From the NCBI GenBank assembly GCA_934623545.1, contig CAKTVN010000096.1, positions 1 through 6,493 of the forward strand: 6,493 nucleotides of DNA, read 5' to 3'. Shown here one piece after another: positions 5,404 to 6,493 of this stretch. Numbering within the stretch: position 1 is the first letter of the stretch; each line of letters opens with the position of its first letter. Source of the DNA: an uncultured Oscillospiraceae bacterium (GTDB taxonomy: Bacteria; Bacillota; Clostridia; Oscillospirales; Oscillospiraceae). The notes under the pieces are model-generated. The model did no database searches. It was not told the DNA's origin and was given only the letters and a program-made list of their open reading frames with translations. Both the position numbers and the translations under genes were made by a program.

Positions 5404-6381
5404 ATGGCAAAATCAGAACGGCAGAAGCTGAAGCTGCTCTATCTCAAGCAGCTTCTGGAGGACGAAACCGACGCGGAGCACCCCATTTCCACGCAGGAGC
5501 TGATCGAGCGGCTAGCAGAAAAGGGCGTCAAAGCCGAGCGCAAGAGCATTTACAGCGACATCGCCTGTCTTCAGGATTTCGGCATGGACATCGGCTCCGT
5601 GCGCGGACCGAACGGCGGCTTTTATCTCGCCTCGCGCGAATTTGAGCTGCCGGAGCTCAAGCTGCTGGTCGACGCGGTGCAGGCGTCGCGCTTTCTGACA
5701 CGGCGCAAATCCATCGAGCTCATCTCCAAGCTTGAAACGCTTGCAAGCCGCCGCGAGGCGGTCGATCTGCGGCGGCAGGTCACGGTCTCCGGGCGCGTCA
5801 AGACCATGAACGAGAGCGTTTACTATAATGTCGACCGCATTCACGACGCCATCGCGCACAACAGCCAGATCACCTTCCGCTATTTCGACTGGGGCGTCGA
5901 CCGCGCGCGCCATTACCGCGACAGGTCCTACACCGCCAGCCCCTATGCTCTCTGTTGGGATGACCAGAATTATTACTTGATCGCCCACTCGGCGCGTCAC
6001 GGCGTCACGCACTACCGCGTCGATAAAATGACGCACATCTCCGAGACCGGCAAGCCCCGCTTTGTCGACGACCAGCTCCGAAAGCTCGACGTTTCACAGT
6101 ACGGTAAGGGTGTGTTCGGGATGTTCTCCGGCGAAACGCAGCCCGTCAAGCTGCGCTTTCACAATTCGCTCGCCGGCGTCGTGATCGACCGCTTCGGGCG
6201 CGAGATCATGCTGATCCCCGACGGAGACGAGCATTTTCTCTTTACTGCCGAGATCGCGGTCTCTCCGATCTTCTTCGGCTGGATCTCCGGATTCGGCGAC
6301 CGCGCAAAAATTTTGTTCCCCGATGCGGTGATCGAGGCGTATCTGGCGTTCTGCGAGCCGGCGATCGAGCAATACCGTTAG
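5404..6381 (+). CDS. HTH and WYL domain transcriptional regulator
   Basis: DNA-binding regulator of the HTH-WYL family (often called YafY or DeoR-like). WYL domains sense nucleic acid or other small ligands, and PafBC and DriD use them in DNA-damage responses. The protein is 325 aa, the usual size. An N-terminal winged HTH spans about 8-76, with ISTQELIERLAEKGV (28-42), KSIYSDIACLQDFGMDI (47-63) and wing GGFYL (71-75). A linker helix region covers about 82-135. The WYL domain covers about 138-215, with QITFRYFDW (155-163), W185, YYLI (190-193) and HYRVDKM (203-209). A C-terminal WCX-type extension lies at about 246-320 (VKLRFHN, then FGDRAKILFPDAVIEAYL). The start is set by AAAGGAGG at 5388-5395. 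It is divergent from endonuclease IV across a 136-nt region with two candidate operators. The ligand and targets cannot be read from the sequence. Confidence 0.93.
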   Translation: MAKSERQKLKLLYLKQLLEDETDAEHPISTQELIERLAEKGVKAERKSIYSDIACLQDFGMDIGSVRGPNGGFYLASREFELPELKLLVDAVQASRFLTRRKSIELISKLETLASRREAVDLRRQVTVSGRVKTMNESVYYNVDRIHDAIAHNSQITFRYFDWGVDRARHYRDRSYTASPYALCWDDQNYYLIAHSARHGVTHYRVDKMTHISETGKPRFVDDQLRKLDVSQYGKGVFGMFSGETQPVKLRFHNSLAGVVIDRFGREIMLIPDGDEHFLFTAEIAVSPIFFGWISGFGDRAKILFPDAVIEAYLAFCEPAIEQYR

Positions 6382-6387
6382 GGCTTT

Positions 6388-6479
6388 CTCCGGATGCACC
6401 GGAGGTGCCGTAATTGCGGTGACACCGCAGCTGTGCCTTCGGCGACCATATCTTTTCCCTCTTGCGGGAAAAGATATGG
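6388..6479. repeat. cluster of three inverted repeats downstream of the WYL gene
   Basis: Stem A: CTCCGG (6388-6393) / CCGGAG (6399-6404), 5-nt loop, starting 6 nt after the WYL stop codon. Palindrome B: TGCGGTG-A-CACCGCA (6415-6429). Stem C: perfect 14-bp arms CCATATCTTTTCCC (6446-6459) / GGGAAAAGATATGG (6466-6479) with a 6-nt loop. None is followed by a T-run on either strand, so intrinsic termination is not clearly supported. Stem C may still stabilise or end the WYL transcript. The tandem layout resembles the triple hairpin at 2709-2778, although the sequences differ. Confidence 0.65.
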
Positions 6480-6493
6480 AAGAAAAGGGCGCT

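Overview
The window looks like chromosome from a GC-rich, Gram-positive-type member of the Clostridia (an Oscillospiraceae/Ruminococcaceae-like relative is my best guess). The grounds are strong AGGAGG-type ribosome binding sites on every gene, an FHA-FtsW/RodA fusion next to a class B PBP, an AI-2E-family permease, a short endonuclease IV and a WYL regulator. The taxonomic call is inference from gene content and style, not from a marker gene. No phage, plasmid, CRISPR, transposase, rRNA or tRNA is visible.

Layout: 1-956 (minus) is the N-terminal two thirds of a class B penicillin-binding protein whose 3' end lies outside the window. It overlaps by 4 nt (ATGA) the end of 953-2668 (minus), an FHA domain fused to a SEDS glycosyltransferase. 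The two form a translationally coupled peptidoglycan polymerase/transpeptidase pair. Upstream of this pair, 2669-3024 is a gene-free stretch packed with inverted repeats: three back-to-back hairpins at 2709-2778, then a 162-bp block at 2821-2982 bounded by 16-nt inverted repeats and holding three more hairpins. Next come an AI-2E family transporter (3025-4353, minus), with its own promoter, and endonuclease IV (4440-5267, minus).

Endonuclease IV is transcribed divergently from an HTH-WYL regulator (5404-6381, plus). The 136-nt gap between them contains two well-formed opposed promoters, a 15-bp AT-rich palindrome exactly between the two -35 regions, and a 7-bp-arm inverted repeat laid over the WYL gene's own promoter. 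The window ends in a second cluster of stem-loops (6388-6479), including a perfect 14-bp stem.

Functional picture: one cell-wall synthesis operon whose SEDS enzyme carries a phosphothreonine-reader domain, one membrane permease of uncertain substrate, and a divergent base-excision-repair/WYL-regulator pair. WYL proteins such as PafBC and DriD are known DNA-damage regulators, so the divergent pair is the most testable regulatory hypothesis here. The repeat-rich spacer at 2669-3024 is the least explained DNA.
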